Assembly (NCBI RefSeq): GCF_027172205.1
Contig: NC_070614.1
Span: 50,532,001 to 50,596,000, forward strand
Source: Podarcis raffonei
Lineage: Eukaryota > Chordata > Lepidosauria > Squamata > Lacertidae
Length of the DNA: 64,000 nt
Direction of reading: 5' to 3'
Below are positions 45,001-53,644 of the stretch, in pieces (positions within the stretch are counted from its first letter, which is position 1; every line of letters starts with the position of its first letter). A program made the position numbers and the translations under genes. The notes under the pieces are model-generated. The model was not told the DNA's origin and searched no databases. It saw only the letters and a program-made list of their open reading frames with translations.

Positions 45001-46047
45001 CTTGAAGGAAACCTCAAAACCACGCCCAGTCAGCTGTGGTACACTAATCAAATTGTCCGCAGCTCCTGGAACAAAAAGTACATCTTTGATGGTAGTATTC
45101 AGACTTGCAAGTTTCACAGTCCCAACTCCTGCAGCTTGCAAAGTCCTTCCATCAGCCAGCTGGACCTCTCCATCTTGAGGTGTGAAGGAGATGAACAGAT
45201 GGCGGTCTTTGGTGAGATGGTGCGAGCACCCAGAGTCAATAACAAATCTGGCCTTGCCCTTCGAAGCAGATTTGCTGGCAAACAAAACCTTGTTTTCCAC
45301 CAGCGTGGGCTTTTGCAGCTTGCCTTTAGCCTTTTGTGAAGCTGTGCCAGCAAACATAGCCTTGTTTTCCACTGGCGAGGGCTTTTGCAACTTGCCCCCC
45401 TGCTCCTGGCCATCAGACATGCCTTTAGCCTTTGGTGGAGCTGTGCCAGCAAACATAGCCTTGTTTTCCACTGGCGTGGGCTTTTGCAACTTGCCCCCCC
45501 GCTCCTGGCCACCTGCAAGCATCTTGCTCTGTTTACATCTGGTCTTCCGGCCTCTGCAAAGGCTCTGACCTTGGTTCTCACGAGAAACAGAGCTCTCAGC
45601 TGCCGACTCCTTGGCTCCCCCTGGAGGCTGGAAGGCTGCCTGGGATGACGTGGCAGTCTGCTCCCCCTGCAGCTTGCAACCGGTGCCCTCAGCATCCCTG
45701 CAATCACTAGCATTCTGGGAAACAGCCAGGACCTCCGATGCATTCAAACACTGGGCTGGGATTATTGGCTGGTGGGCCTTTTTCAAAGCATCCCACATGT
45801 CACGTGCCGTGAGATTTCCAGCAAGCGTCTTTATTTCCTCCAGAGAGACGGATAAGACTATAACATCAACGGCCCTCGAATCCTGGGCCTGCCATTTCTC
45901 TGTCCGAGGAACTGGAGTGGGTTCAAATACAGTATGCCAGACTCCAAACTGACGCAGCAAACTCTCACACCATTTTGCCCAGGTCTGATAGTTGTGCTGA
46001 TTTAACTTAGGGCACTCAGTGGCCTCCGAAGCTTGGAAAAACTCCAT
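42046..46047 (-). CDS. Copia gag-pol polyprotein
   Basis: A single open frame of 1,333 codons forming the internal region of the copia element. Parts in order: gag-like region, a retropepsin-type protease near residue 280, an integrase core in the middle third, then reverse transcriptase and RNase H. Protease-integrase-RT-RNase H is the Ty1/copia order (Gypsy has integrase last). It looks whole. Confidence 0.93.
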   Translation of the reverse strand: MEFFQASEATECPKLNQHNYQTWAKWCESLLRQFGVWHTVFEPTPVPRTEKWQAQDSRAVDVIVLSVSLEEIKTLAGNLTARDMWDALKKAHQPIIPAQCLNASEVLAVSQNASDCRDAEGTGCKLQGEQTATSSQAAFQPPGGAKESAAESSVSRENQGQSLCRGRKTRCKQSKMLAGGQERGGKLQKPTPVENKAMFAGTAPPKAKGMSDGQEQGGKLQKPSPVENKAMFAGTASQKAKGKLQKPTLVENKVLFASKSASKGKARFVIDSGCSHHLTKDRHLFISFTPQDGEVQLADGRTLQAAGVGTVKLASLNTTIKDVLFVPGAADNLISVPQLTGRGFEVSFKRTVCVIRKGKEDILHAKLMDGLFSLTYDDNAVMSNADSCCVAQTNKVLHAGCIHDAHRRFCHLSWQALAKMPGLVEGLDIKPCKFHMKCVSCAENKVKVAPKGKESSRQASKPYQLVHADLVGPLAPSLGRARYFMVLIDSFSRYIHVFMLEQKSQAFPRFKAFCAWLENAHGKRIGCLFTDRGGEFTSQQFEAFLTEKGIQHDLSTPRSPWMNGLAERANQTLLQGIKTLLHDANLPEKFWGEALANFVYSFNRRLSSPIGCTPYEKMFGKKPNTKHLRIFGSDMWVHTPQSNKLGKRGAHGLFMGYEKGAYRVWMTNSKSIKFTRSVEYNPKWGENVGIFQSYPEEDEGDVKKADHAEKAEETEDDDDDDDDQSSDSSSVGGAAAAVSDSDDTADYKSAKASVRPSDESDNELEEPLFTIGHFSPKKEEMSTEDLRLVRRSERATKGKPPKRFADEFAKTATAVLSSSEKVWEPSSFKEVQELTSKDAEPWLNAMKAEVDSLNRNQTWELVPVVPGMRLVGSKWVFKAKTDQNGKVVRHKARLVARGFSQVPGQDYHETYSPTVKYESIRLMLKIAAEEKLHVSHHDINTAFLYGILGEELYMLPPDGMQIQKGMVCKLRKSLYGLKQSARCWNTKLTETLLSLGFHQGKADPCVFVKEEGQNKLYCLCFVDDLLMFWKNQAFYQSTLAQLKEHFDMKDLGEVSNYLSLQVERDQAGNFLVHQTQKIADVLTRLNLVDANPADTPMVTGYQVDSTAEAFSDTTLYRCILGKLNFIARCSRPDIAVSTNLLSRHANNPTVQDWKALKRIARYLKGTMHYRLRFTSQKTGGLEIFADASFGSDTTDGTSTSGVCYMYNHCLFDWLCKKQTTVSLSSCEAELNALSFSLMDCEWLMQLFKDIGVSVKCPIQVDQDNRSCLALLNSESCKQRTKYLQIKLHRARECIQKGLIQVSYMPGNEIPADLLSKVVNREQLKVYAQRLQLG

Positions 46048-46276
46048 TCCAGCTTTTTACGTGAGCCGTTATGCCTCCAAAGACTTCTTATCTCGGCAGC
46101 TCATAAATCACGATGCCTCTGGCTCGGCTCCCAGGCCAATTAGTTTTGCCGGACATCAAAGACTTCTTCCGCGGCAAACAGAAAAGCCTCTGCTTTCGCT
46201 TTTCCAACATACCTTTCAGCAGTCTGTTGCTGTCTTTCTCTCCTGCAAGTGCCGTGAATCTGGGCCCAAAACCTGT

Positions 46277-46669
46277 TGTTGGGATACTGCCAGGGAGATA
46301 AAGTCCATCTGAGCCCCCAAGCTCGGTGCCGGACGATCCATCGACCTCCCTTAGTCACGCAGTATCTAGCAATTTAGCGACACGAAGCCTCAAGCTTAGA
46401 TAGCCACATTCTTGGACTTGTGCACACTCTATCAGCAGAATTCACGCAGCAAAAAGTTGCACAAGCATGAGAGCAGAACATGCATATTTACAGTTTATTA
46501 GGCGTTGGTCAGAACAAAGAAGGCATGACCGTCTGCTCCGACTGCTCAGGCAAAACAGCCAGAAAACGAAAGGAACTTACAACATAAACATCCTGTGAGA
46601 CAGGAACTTACGCAGGCTGTTATACAAACATCCTGCTCCCTTTTAAGGTGGAACGGAAATATCCTAACA
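46277..46669 (-). repeat. Copia 5' LTR
   Basis: 393-bp LTR at the right end (the 5' LTR), followed by AAAGG at 46670-46674, the second copy of the target repeat. Confidence 0.93.
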
Positions 46670-47000
46670 AAAGGGACCCCTGACCATTAGCTCCAGTCGT
46701 GGCCGACTCTGGGGTTGCGGCACTCATCTCGCTTTACTGGCCGAGGGAGCTGGCGTACAGCTTCCGGGTCATGTGGCCAGCATGACTAAGCCGCTTCTGG
46801 CGAACCAGAGCAGCGCACAGAAACGCCGTTTACCTTCCCGCCGAAGCGGTACCTATTGATCTACTTGCACTTTGACGTGCTTTCGAACGGCTAGGTGGGC
46901 AGGAGCAGCAGGGACTGAGCAACGGGAGCTCACCCCGTCGTGGGGATTCGAACCACCAACCTTCTGATCAGCAAGTCCTAGGCTCTGTGGTTTAACCCTT
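46670..47000 (-). mobile_element. Sauria SINE, target of the copia insertion
   Basis: Minus-strand SINE with a tRNA-derived head at the right (GTGGTT-AACC, GGATTCGAACC) and a Bov-B-like tail at the left (GGTCAGGGGTCCC). Its GGTAAA tail continues at 41590-41615, on the other side of the copia element. Confidence 0.85.
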
Positions 47001-47136
47001 AATGACATTTGAGGGGGAAGGAGGCCTGATGCAGCTGGCCTGTCGCTGCAGAGCCAATCGAGTGAGCTCTGCTCCTCAGTTTTCCCAGTGCTGGAATGGC
47101 TGCCTTCATTATTCTGTTTCCAGGAGCTAAGCTAGC

Positions 47137-47171
47137 CATTTCACAGAATCACAGAATCGTAGATTTGGAAG

Positions 47172-47220
<49 letters not shown>

Positions 47221-47480
47221 TTATTTATACCCTGCCCATCCGGCTGGGTTTTCCCAGCCACTCTGGGCGCCTTCCAACGAATATTAAAATATAATAATCT
47301 ATTAAACATTAAAAGCTTCCCTAAAGAGGGCAGCCTTCAGATGTCTTCTAACAGTCTGGTAGTTCTTTTTCTCTTTGACATCTGGAACCCCCGAGAGTCA
47401 TCTAGTCTGACCCCCTGCAATGCTGGAATCTCAGATCATTCATGACATATGGTCATCCAACCTCTGCTTAAAAACCTCCA
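47137..47480 (-). mobile_element. CR1-type end split by an L2-like LINE 3' end
   Basis: TCACAGAATCACAGAATCGT...GGAAGGA at the left and CGAGAGTCATCTAGTCTGAC...CATCCAACCTCTGCTTAAAA at the right are the halves of a CR1-like end. Between them (47176-47385) lies an L2-like 3' end on the minus strand with its (AAT)n tail. Confidence 0.75.
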
Positions 47481-47509
47481 TAGAGGTTTCTTTAGGGGGA
47501 ACCTTATTG

Positions 47510-47745
47510 GTTATTTCCGGAATGAGCATTCTGATTGGCTAGGGCGATAAAACCACGTCTTCATTGGTGAGCGAGTTCCATTCTCATCCAATCAGCGCCC
47601 TCTCTCGGAAGCTAAATTAGGTGAGTACTGTATATAGAAAGCAACATTTGGTTGCAAGCATCTCACGTTTTCCTTTGAGCAGCGAAACCCCCCCTGCCCC
47701 TCCGCAGGCTCTTTTATGAATCACCAATTTCCCGAAAGAGTTTCC
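47510..47745 (+). pseudogene. Possible relic of a histone gene (promoter and 3' end, no coding region)
   Basis: Several CCAAT-type boxes in both orientations (GATTGGCT near 47531, TCATTGGT near 47562, CCAATCAG near 47587) precede a TATATA box near 47630. Only about 75 bp further on comes AGGCTCTTTTATGAATCACC (about 47706-47725), which resembles the histone stem-loop with its 3' arm decayed, then a purine-rich CGAAAGAG like a histone downstream element. Promoter and 3' signal thus face each other with no coding sequence between. This suggests deletion of a histone gene, perhaps the missing H2B. Each motif alone could be chance; the reading is inference. Confidence 0.3.
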
Positions 47746-48490
47746 TGCGCTTCCAAGGCTGCCCTTAAGAAATGCACGTTCTTGCACCCGACACGTGTAG
47801 TAAAGCAAGGGGTATTTTTTCACCAGCAACGTTGCGAAGTAAAGCTCTGGGAATCAGGAGCTGCCTGCCGCAATGCAGTTTTGGAGCGGGGTGGGGTGTT
47901 AATAGCGGAGGAAGCGAAACCCCGGGCAATAAATTGCATGGAGATTGCTCACCCCAAAAAGCTGATCCCGGAATAGTGGAGCCGGCAGCTACGTAGGTCG
48001 GAAAGTGTAGAAATCACCTGTTTCCCCATCCTTCAACCACCTAACAGCACTTTGTATCTTTTAGACACGCATATTGGCTTCTAAAGTTTGGGGAAAAGAG
48101 ACTGAAAGTTGTTAATATCAATATGAAGGCAACGCAGTCAGTCTTGTAGTCTCGGCATTTTTGGTGCCCTCCTAGCCCGTTTTTAGGTTAATGCTCTCTC
48201 CCAGAACACCATTTTTCTACGTTTCCCACGTCTACCTACCAGTATTGCTGCTGCTGTTAATGACAATTATCCTTCGTTGCCTCCACTGCATATACCAAAA
48301 TGTGTTTTTTAAACTTCCCAGCATTTATTTAAATCGCCTCACTTCATTACTGGGCACGTCTGGTACAATCCAACGCGTTTAGATGCGATATTGCGCTTTC
48401 CAAAGTGGCTCATATATATTTCAGATAACCAAGGCTACCTAGGCAAAAAAACGCTTTTAGCAGCCTAAACTGTGTCAGCTCTTTTCATGA
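47746..48490. other. Unassigned sequence between the histone relic and the first H4
   Basis: No coding region, stem-loop or repeat recognised. Confidence 0.35.
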
Positions 48491-48500
48491 AAAGGTGGGC

Positions 48501-48516
48501 GGCCCTTAAAAGGGCC
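48501..48516 (-). promoter_or_regulatory. Histone mRNA 3' stem-loop of the first H4 gene
   Basis: GGCCCTTTTAAGGGCC on the minus strand, a 6-bp stem with the TTTT-type loop bound by SLBP, preceded by AAA. It lies 40 nt past the stop codon and marks a non-polyadenylated, S-phase type message. Confidence 0.93.
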
Positions 48517-48556
48517 TTTGAGGTCGTTTGTAATGTAGTTAGTTTTGATATCCTGA

Positions 48557-48877
<321 letters not shown>

Positions 48878-48930
48878 TTAACACTCCGTGCTCTTGAAGA
48901 ATGAAGTAAACGAATAATAGCGCAGCTGCT

Positions 48931-48956
48931 TCTTTTATACAGCAAAGTCCGACCAG
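48931..48956 (-). promoter_or_regulatory. Promoter elements of the first H4 gene
   Basis: On the minus strand TATAAAA (48933-48939) is preceded by GGTCGGAC (48947-48954), matching the core of the H4-specific site II element. Spacing from the ATG at 48868 is 65-85 bp, normal for H4 genes. Confidence 0.7.
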
Positions 48957-49059
48957 AGGGAAGACTGAAAGGGTACATGTTAGCCTTTGACTGAGCCACG
49001 CCCTCTTTCCAAACGCCATAACGCTATAGGCTATACTTTCCACCAATCAGCTTCATGCC

Positions 49060-49900
49060 TTTTATTTGGGGAGGATAGTGCAGCCGTGAGAGTTATAGAC
49101 ACGTTTCATAATTTACAAAATTATGATTCTGTCCGGTGATACTAAGTACTGTACAGCACTGTAATCTGGAAATGGCGCAGAACAGAATGGAAAAACAAAA
49201 CAATAGCGTAGAGGCGGGGGAAAGAATAAAACAGAACCTGAAAACTCTTATCCTAACATTTGCAAAATTGTGAGGAGCAATAATTAGAAAAGCATACTGT
49301 AAATTTCAGAGGTTTATGTCGCATTAGAATTGTAAAATTGTAGAGTTGGAAGGGATCCCAATGGTCATCTAATCCATCTGGCGTCTTTCATTGCATGGTT
49401 CTTGTAAACCACTTCCTTGGTCCACAATTAAATGACGATAACGATCAGCCTGAGTCTATACATTTAAAAAAAATAACAATAAGGCATTTGGTGCTGCCTC
49501 GATGAAGGACGTTCTGGTCTCCTTTTACGCTACTAGCTTTCGCTTCCGTGGCAGAAGTACAAGGACACATGCCTTTCCCAATACAGTATTTACACGCGTG
49601 CAGAGACAAAAGAGAATGTAGTTTGCTTGTTTGACTTTAATTTTATATTGTGCTCTGAATGTAAGTACTGGTCATAGTTTGTCACGTTAAGAAAAAACAC
49701 CAATCAAAGGTATTCCTTTTCGTTTTTTAACACGATCTAATATGGTCACCATCATTTATTTCTCAGACGAAAGAGTAATGACGTAACACCCCCTTTTTTT
49801 AAAAAAAGCAGAACATGCAAATATAAACTCGCCCCATGTGACATTTCTATTAGCTCGCGCAAGCATATACGTAATTTAAATGTAACTTTCTGGTTGGTTG
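49060..49900. other. Intergenic histone-cluster DNA with a CR1-type remnant
   Basis: TTGTAGAGTTGGAAGGGATC...GGTCATCTAATCC at 49338-49385 is a CR1-type end (minus). Otherwise no gene; in particular no H2B coding sequence lies next to the H2A promoter. Confidence 0.5.
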
Positions 49901-49916
49901 CAAGAAGACACATTCT

Positions 49917-49998
49917 CATTGGGTGCTAAGCACGTCCTATCTCTCTTTCACCCAATCAGACTTGACAGAAAGAATCCATCGGGAGTAAATAAATAGGC
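49917..49998 (+). promoter_or_regulatory. Promoter of the short H2A gene
   Basis: CCAAT boxes in both orientations (ATTGG at about 49918-49922; CCAAT at 49952-49956) are followed by an A/T box TAAATAAATA near 49986-49995, about 70 bp before the ATG. The arrangement is that of a divergent H2A/H2B promoter, but no H2B lies to the left. Confidence 0.55.
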
Positions 49999-50062
49999 GG
50001 CTTGCAAGATTCTGCTCATTCTGCTCTTCGTTGTTGTAGTCCTTTGTCGATTTCGCCGTACG

Positions 50063-50407
50063 ATGTCTGAGCGTGGAAAGCAGGGCGGCAAAGCCAAGGG
50101 CAAGGCGAAGTCTCGCTCGTCCAGGGCGGGCTTGCAGTTCCCTGTGGGTCGAGTGCACCGCCTGCTTCGCAAAGGGCACTACGCGAAGCGCGTGGGAGCC
50201 GGAGCCCCTGTCTACACGGCGGCGGTGCTGCAATACCTGACCGCCGAGATCCTGGAGCTGGCCGGCAACGCGGCGCGGGACAACATGAAGGCGCGCATCA
50301 TCCCTCGGCACTTGCAGCTGGCCATCCGCAACGACCAGGAGCTGAACAAGCTGCTGGCCAAAGGCACCGTCCCCCAGGGCGGCGTCCTGCCCAAGATCAC
50401 AAAGTGA
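50063..50407 (+). CDS. Divergent short histone H2A variant
   Basis: 114 residues, against about 130 for replication-type H2A. The histone fold is complete and strongly H2A ([49 protein letters not shown]). By alignment to canonical H2A from memory (no initiator Met): G2E, N38H, E41K in loop 1, L51T, E56Q, K74M, T76A, E91Q, G98A, V100G, A103P and N110K. Two of the six acidic-patch residues (E56, E91) are thus Gln; E61, E64, D90 and E92 remain. The protein stops at ...VLPKITK, so the end of the docking domain and the K118/K119 ubiquitination site are absent. Bases after the stop do not encode the usual AVLLPKK, so the tail was replaced rather than merely cut by one nonsense change. A histone stem-loop, a CCAAT box and a TATA-like box imply S-phase type expression; germline use is a guess from the mammalian short H2As. 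Confidence 0.9.
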   Translation: MSERGKQGGKAKGKAKSRSSRAGLQFPVGRVHRLLRKGHYAKRVGAGAPVYTAAVLQYLTAEILELAGNAARDNMKARIIPRHLQLAIRNDQELNKLLAKGTVPQGGVLPKITK

Positions 50408-50449
50408 AGGCCCAGTAAAAATCAGACCGCGGCGTCAGGACTTCACAAA

Positions 50450-50465
50450 GGCTCTTTTCAGAGCC
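50450..50465 (+). promoter_or_regulatory. Histone 3' stem-loop of the short H2A gene
   Basis: GGCTCTTTTCAGAGCC preceded by AAA, 43 nt past the H2A stop codon. The stem is fully paired, so SLBP-dependent 3' processing is expected. Confidence 0.92.
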
Positions 50466-50852
50466 GTCCACCCTGTCATAAGGGAGCTGAGCTTATATTG
50501 CTGAAAGTTTCAAACTGCATTTCTGAAAACACTATATTGTGAATTTATAAGCACTGCACTCGCTGCTTTCATCTTAAAAGCCTGCACGCCCCCCAAACAA
50601 AATTCTGGCTAAGCCCATGCGCTCGGTCTGCCTTTATTCATTTTACCTTCCAAGGATCTCAAGGTACAGTCACTATTGTAAAGCAGTGGTTCTCAGGGTG
50701 TTACTAAACATTTCAGCCACTGATTTACAATATTCTGAGTGTGGCCCAGATTACCGGTAGTTTGAAAACCACTGTCTAAAGTTTTGGATTAAGTCTATCC
50801 ATAACAGAGAAAATAAGGTAAAGTATATAACTCTTTTTATGAAAAGGTGGGC

Positions 50853-50868
50853 GGCCCTTAAAAGGGCC
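50853..50868 (-). promoter_or_regulatory. Histone 3' stem-loop of the second H4 gene
   Basis: GGCCCTTTTAAGGGCC on the minus strand, identical to the stem-loop of the first H4 and set in the same flanking sequence. Confidence 0.93.
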
Positions 50869-50901
50869 TTTGGCTTTAAGCTGCAACCTTGATATCTAGA
50901 A

Positions 50902-51222
<321 letters not shown>

Positions 51223-51280
51223 TCAACCTTCGAACAACGACACAAGAAACAAAATGCATTGTAAGGGAGGGCTCCCTCTC

Positions 51281-51315
51281 CTTATATATAGAAATGTCCG
51301 ACCAGAATGAAAACC
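51281..51315 (-). promoter_or_regulatory. H4 site II and TATA box of the second H4 gene
   Basis: On the minus strand GGTTTTCATTCTGGTCGGAC (51296-51315) matches the H4 subtype-specific site II consensus (GGTTTTCAATC-N-GGTCCG type), followed by TATATATAAG (51281-51290). Family knowledge: site II times H4 transcription to the G1/S transition. Confidence 0.8.
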
Positions 51316-51533
51316 TAGGCATACTTTTGTGCATTGCAGAACTGTCTCAATTTCGTCCAATCAAATGCACTCCTTTTGCAGCTGCTCAATGAGAGTCCTG
51401 GCGGGGGAAAAAAACCCAGGCTATGGCCCCGCCCCACTTAGCCCTCTTGCGTGATCTTGTCTAGCCAATTGCTGTTCAGCCCAGGAAATTCAAACTTTCC
51501 AACTGACAATGCTCAGTCCTCAGCCAATCAAGA

Positions 51534-51555
51534 CTGCGAGAGCGGTCTATAAATA
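51534..51555 (+). promoter_or_regulatory. H3.2 promoter CCAAT and TATA boxes
   Basis: CCAAT at 51534-51538 and TATAAATA at 51548-51555, about 58 bp before the ATG. Further CCAAT-type motifs lie around 51355-51475, between the H3 and H4 genes, which diverge from this interval. Confidence 0.75.
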
Positions 51556-51588
51556 ACCAGCAACCGGGCTCTTTGTCTCATTTGCTGA

Positions 51589-52023
<435 letters not shown>

Positions 52024-52069
52024 GATATTCGTTGTCAAAGTAGGGGCCTCCTACGTTCAAAAACCCAAA

Positions 52070-52085
52070 GGCTCTTTTAAGAGCC
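52070..52085 (+). promoter_or_regulatory. Histone 3' stem-loop of H3.2
   Basis: GGCTCTTTTAAGAGCC preceded by AAA and followed by ACCACA, 46 nt after the H3 stop. Canonical SLBP target. Confidence 0.94.
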
Positions 52086-52089
52086 ACCA

Positions 52090-52720
52090 CATAATCTTAA
52101 AAAGCTGTTAATTACTGCAATATTAATTTTACCAGTTCGGTATTGTGCATTAAGCAGCAGTTGCTGGGAATGTTAAAAGTGGACACAGCGGCGTGGTACT
52201 TCTGTGCAGTTTACAGGCGTCTCCCATGGATCTTGCCCCTTCGACTTTCCTCCTTCAGTGACTTGTGCCCCGTTTTATCAGGCCCTGGGGTAGCTAGCAT
52301 TCTTTCACTAAGGGAAAGCAAATCCATTTTTACCCTCCCATCTAAAAACAGTATCATGGAAGCAGCCACTTGCTTTTTCCCCGCCCACCCCATTGCCACG
52401 TGGTGTCTCCCTCCCCCTCCGCCCCGTAAAACAAAGTTGCAGAAACATTAATGTCAAGTGACTTGGCACGGATAAAAAAGCCGGCGGGGGGAAATGAGCA
52501 ACAGGATACCCGATTAAAAGGAAAGCCTAGAATTGCAGCAATAACGATACTACTAGCACACAATTGCTCAGCGGGGTCTGGTATGGTTTCGAATTGGGAG
52601 GGGGAGACTGTGCAAGGGACTGGACCCACTACGATTCTACCAACTGCGGCAACTTGCATCACAGGACCGAAGCACATCACATGGGAAAGGGAAATTCAGC
52701 ACTTTCTTTGAATTTGTGGG
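52090..52720. other. Unassigned sequence between H3 and H1
   Basis: No coding region or repeat recognised apart from the flanking histone 3' ends. Confidence 0.4.
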
Positions 52721-52721
52721 T

Positions 52722-52737
52722 GGCTCTTAAAAGAGCC
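52722..52737 (-). promoter_or_regulatory. Histone 3' stem-loop of H1
   Basis: GGCTCTTTTAAGAGCC on the minus strand followed by ACCCAC, 54 nt beyond the H1 stop. Confidence 0.93.
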
Positions 52738-52791
52738 TTTGGGGTTAACGAGGAGCGCTGCTGCCTCTCGCGCAAGCCGAGCGGGTCCTTC

Positions 52792-53457
52792 CTACTTCTT
52801 TTTCGGCGCCGCCTTCTTGGGCTTGGCGACTTTCGCCTTGGGGGTCTTGGGCTTCGCTTTGGGCTTGGCTGCCTTCGCCTTGGCGGGGCTCTTGGCGGCC
52901 TTCTTGCTTTTGGCCGCCGCCGCCTTGGGCTTCTTGGGGCTCTTGGCGGCCTTCCGGGCGCCTGCCGCGGGCTTCTTAGCCGGCTTCTTGACGCCCTTCT
53001 TGGTGGCGGCCGCCTTCTTCACCTTCTTGGCGGCGCTGGCGGGCTTCTTGGCCGCGGGCTTTTTGCTTTTCGCAGCCGCCGCCGCCGGCTTCTTCTTGGG
53101 CGCCTTGTCCTTGTTGTCCGCCTGCTTCTTATTGAGCTTAAAGGAGCCCGAGGCGCCCGTGCCCTTGGTCTGCAGCAAGATCCCCCGGGTCACCAGGCTC
53201 TTCAGGCCCAGCTTGATGCGGCTGTTGTTCCGCTCCACGTCGTAGCCGGCGGCCGCCAGCGACTTCTTCAGCGCGGCCAGGGAGATGCCGCCGCGCTCCT
53301 TGGACGCCGTCACCGCCTGGGTCAGCAGCTCCGTCACGCTGGGGCCCGAGGCCTTGCGGGACTTCGGGGCGGCGGCCGCCGCCTTCTTGGCCTTCTTCGC
53401 GGGAGCCTTGACAGCCGGCAGCGCGGCGACGGGCGCGGCGGGAACCTCTTCAGTCAT
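52792..53457 (-). CDS. Linker histone H1
   Basis: 221 codons. A short Ala/Pro/Lys-rich N-terminus is followed by the winged-helix globular domain at about residues 36-110 ([13 protein letters not shown]...[14 protein letters not shown]...[13 protein letters not shown]) and a lysine/alanine-rich C-tail with SPKK/SPAK and TPKAK phosphorylation-type motifs. H1 binds linker DNA at the nucleosome dyad. The globular domain differs from common somatic H1 ([28 protein letters not shown]), so it may be a less common subtype; which one cannot be said. It is intronless, with a stem-loop at 52722-52737 and an H1-specific AAACACA box far upstream, which confirm a replication-type H1. Confidence 0.96.
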   Translation of the reverse strand: MTEEVPAAPVAALPAVKAPAKKAKKAAAAAPKSRKASGPSVTELLTQAVTASKERGGISLAALKKSLAAAGYDVERNNSRIKLGLKSLVTRGILLQTKGTGASGSFKLNKKQADNKDKAPKKKPAAAAAKSKKPAAKKPASAAKKVKKAAATKKGVKKPAKKPAAGARKAAKSPKKPKAAAAKSKKAAKSPAKAKAAKPKAKPKTPKAKVAKPKKAAPKKK

Positions 53458-53543
53458 CCTGATCCGAAACTATACCGCCCCCTGAGCACACCGTCGAGTC
53501 ACCAAAGCAGAAGCTGAATGGACGCGGCGGCGGCGCTGCCTCG

Positions 53544-53640
53544 TATTTATAGGGGAGGAGCTGCGCGCTGATTGGTGCGTTCCGAGCACGGCGCTTTGAC
53601 AGCCAGACCTGGGCTCCTGGTCCGGGCAACTTTTGTGTTT
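53544..53640 (-). promoter_or_regulatory. H1 promoter: AAACACA box, CCAAT and TATA
   Basis: On the minus strand in order: AAACACA H1 box (53634-53640), CCAAT (attgg at 53571-53575 on the plus strand) and TATAAATA (53544-53551), then the ATG at 53457. The H1 box and an H1-CCAAT spaced as here are diagnostic of replication-type H1 genes. Confidence 0.8.
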
Positions 53641-53644
53641 CTTA

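Larger units (their letters stand above)
41616..46669 (-). mobile_element. Ty1/copia LTR retrotransposon, looks whole and very young
   Basis: 5,054 bp bounded by two 393-bp LTRs (41616-42008 and 46277-46669) that look identical by eye, with TGTT...AACA ends and a 5-bp target duplication AAAGG on both sides. Between the LTRs one long minus-strand frame (42046-46047) holds gag-like, protease, integrase, reverse transcriptase and RNase H parts in the copia order. Next to the 5' LTR lies GGTTTTGGGCCCAG, close to the complement of an internal part of initiator tRNA-Met, the primer type known for copia. It sits inside the tail of an older Sauria SINE. LTR identity points to a very recent insertion. 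Confidence 0.93.

Noticed and set aside
45114-45743. 209-codon minus-strand frame
   Set aside because: It overlaps the copia polyprotein in another frame.
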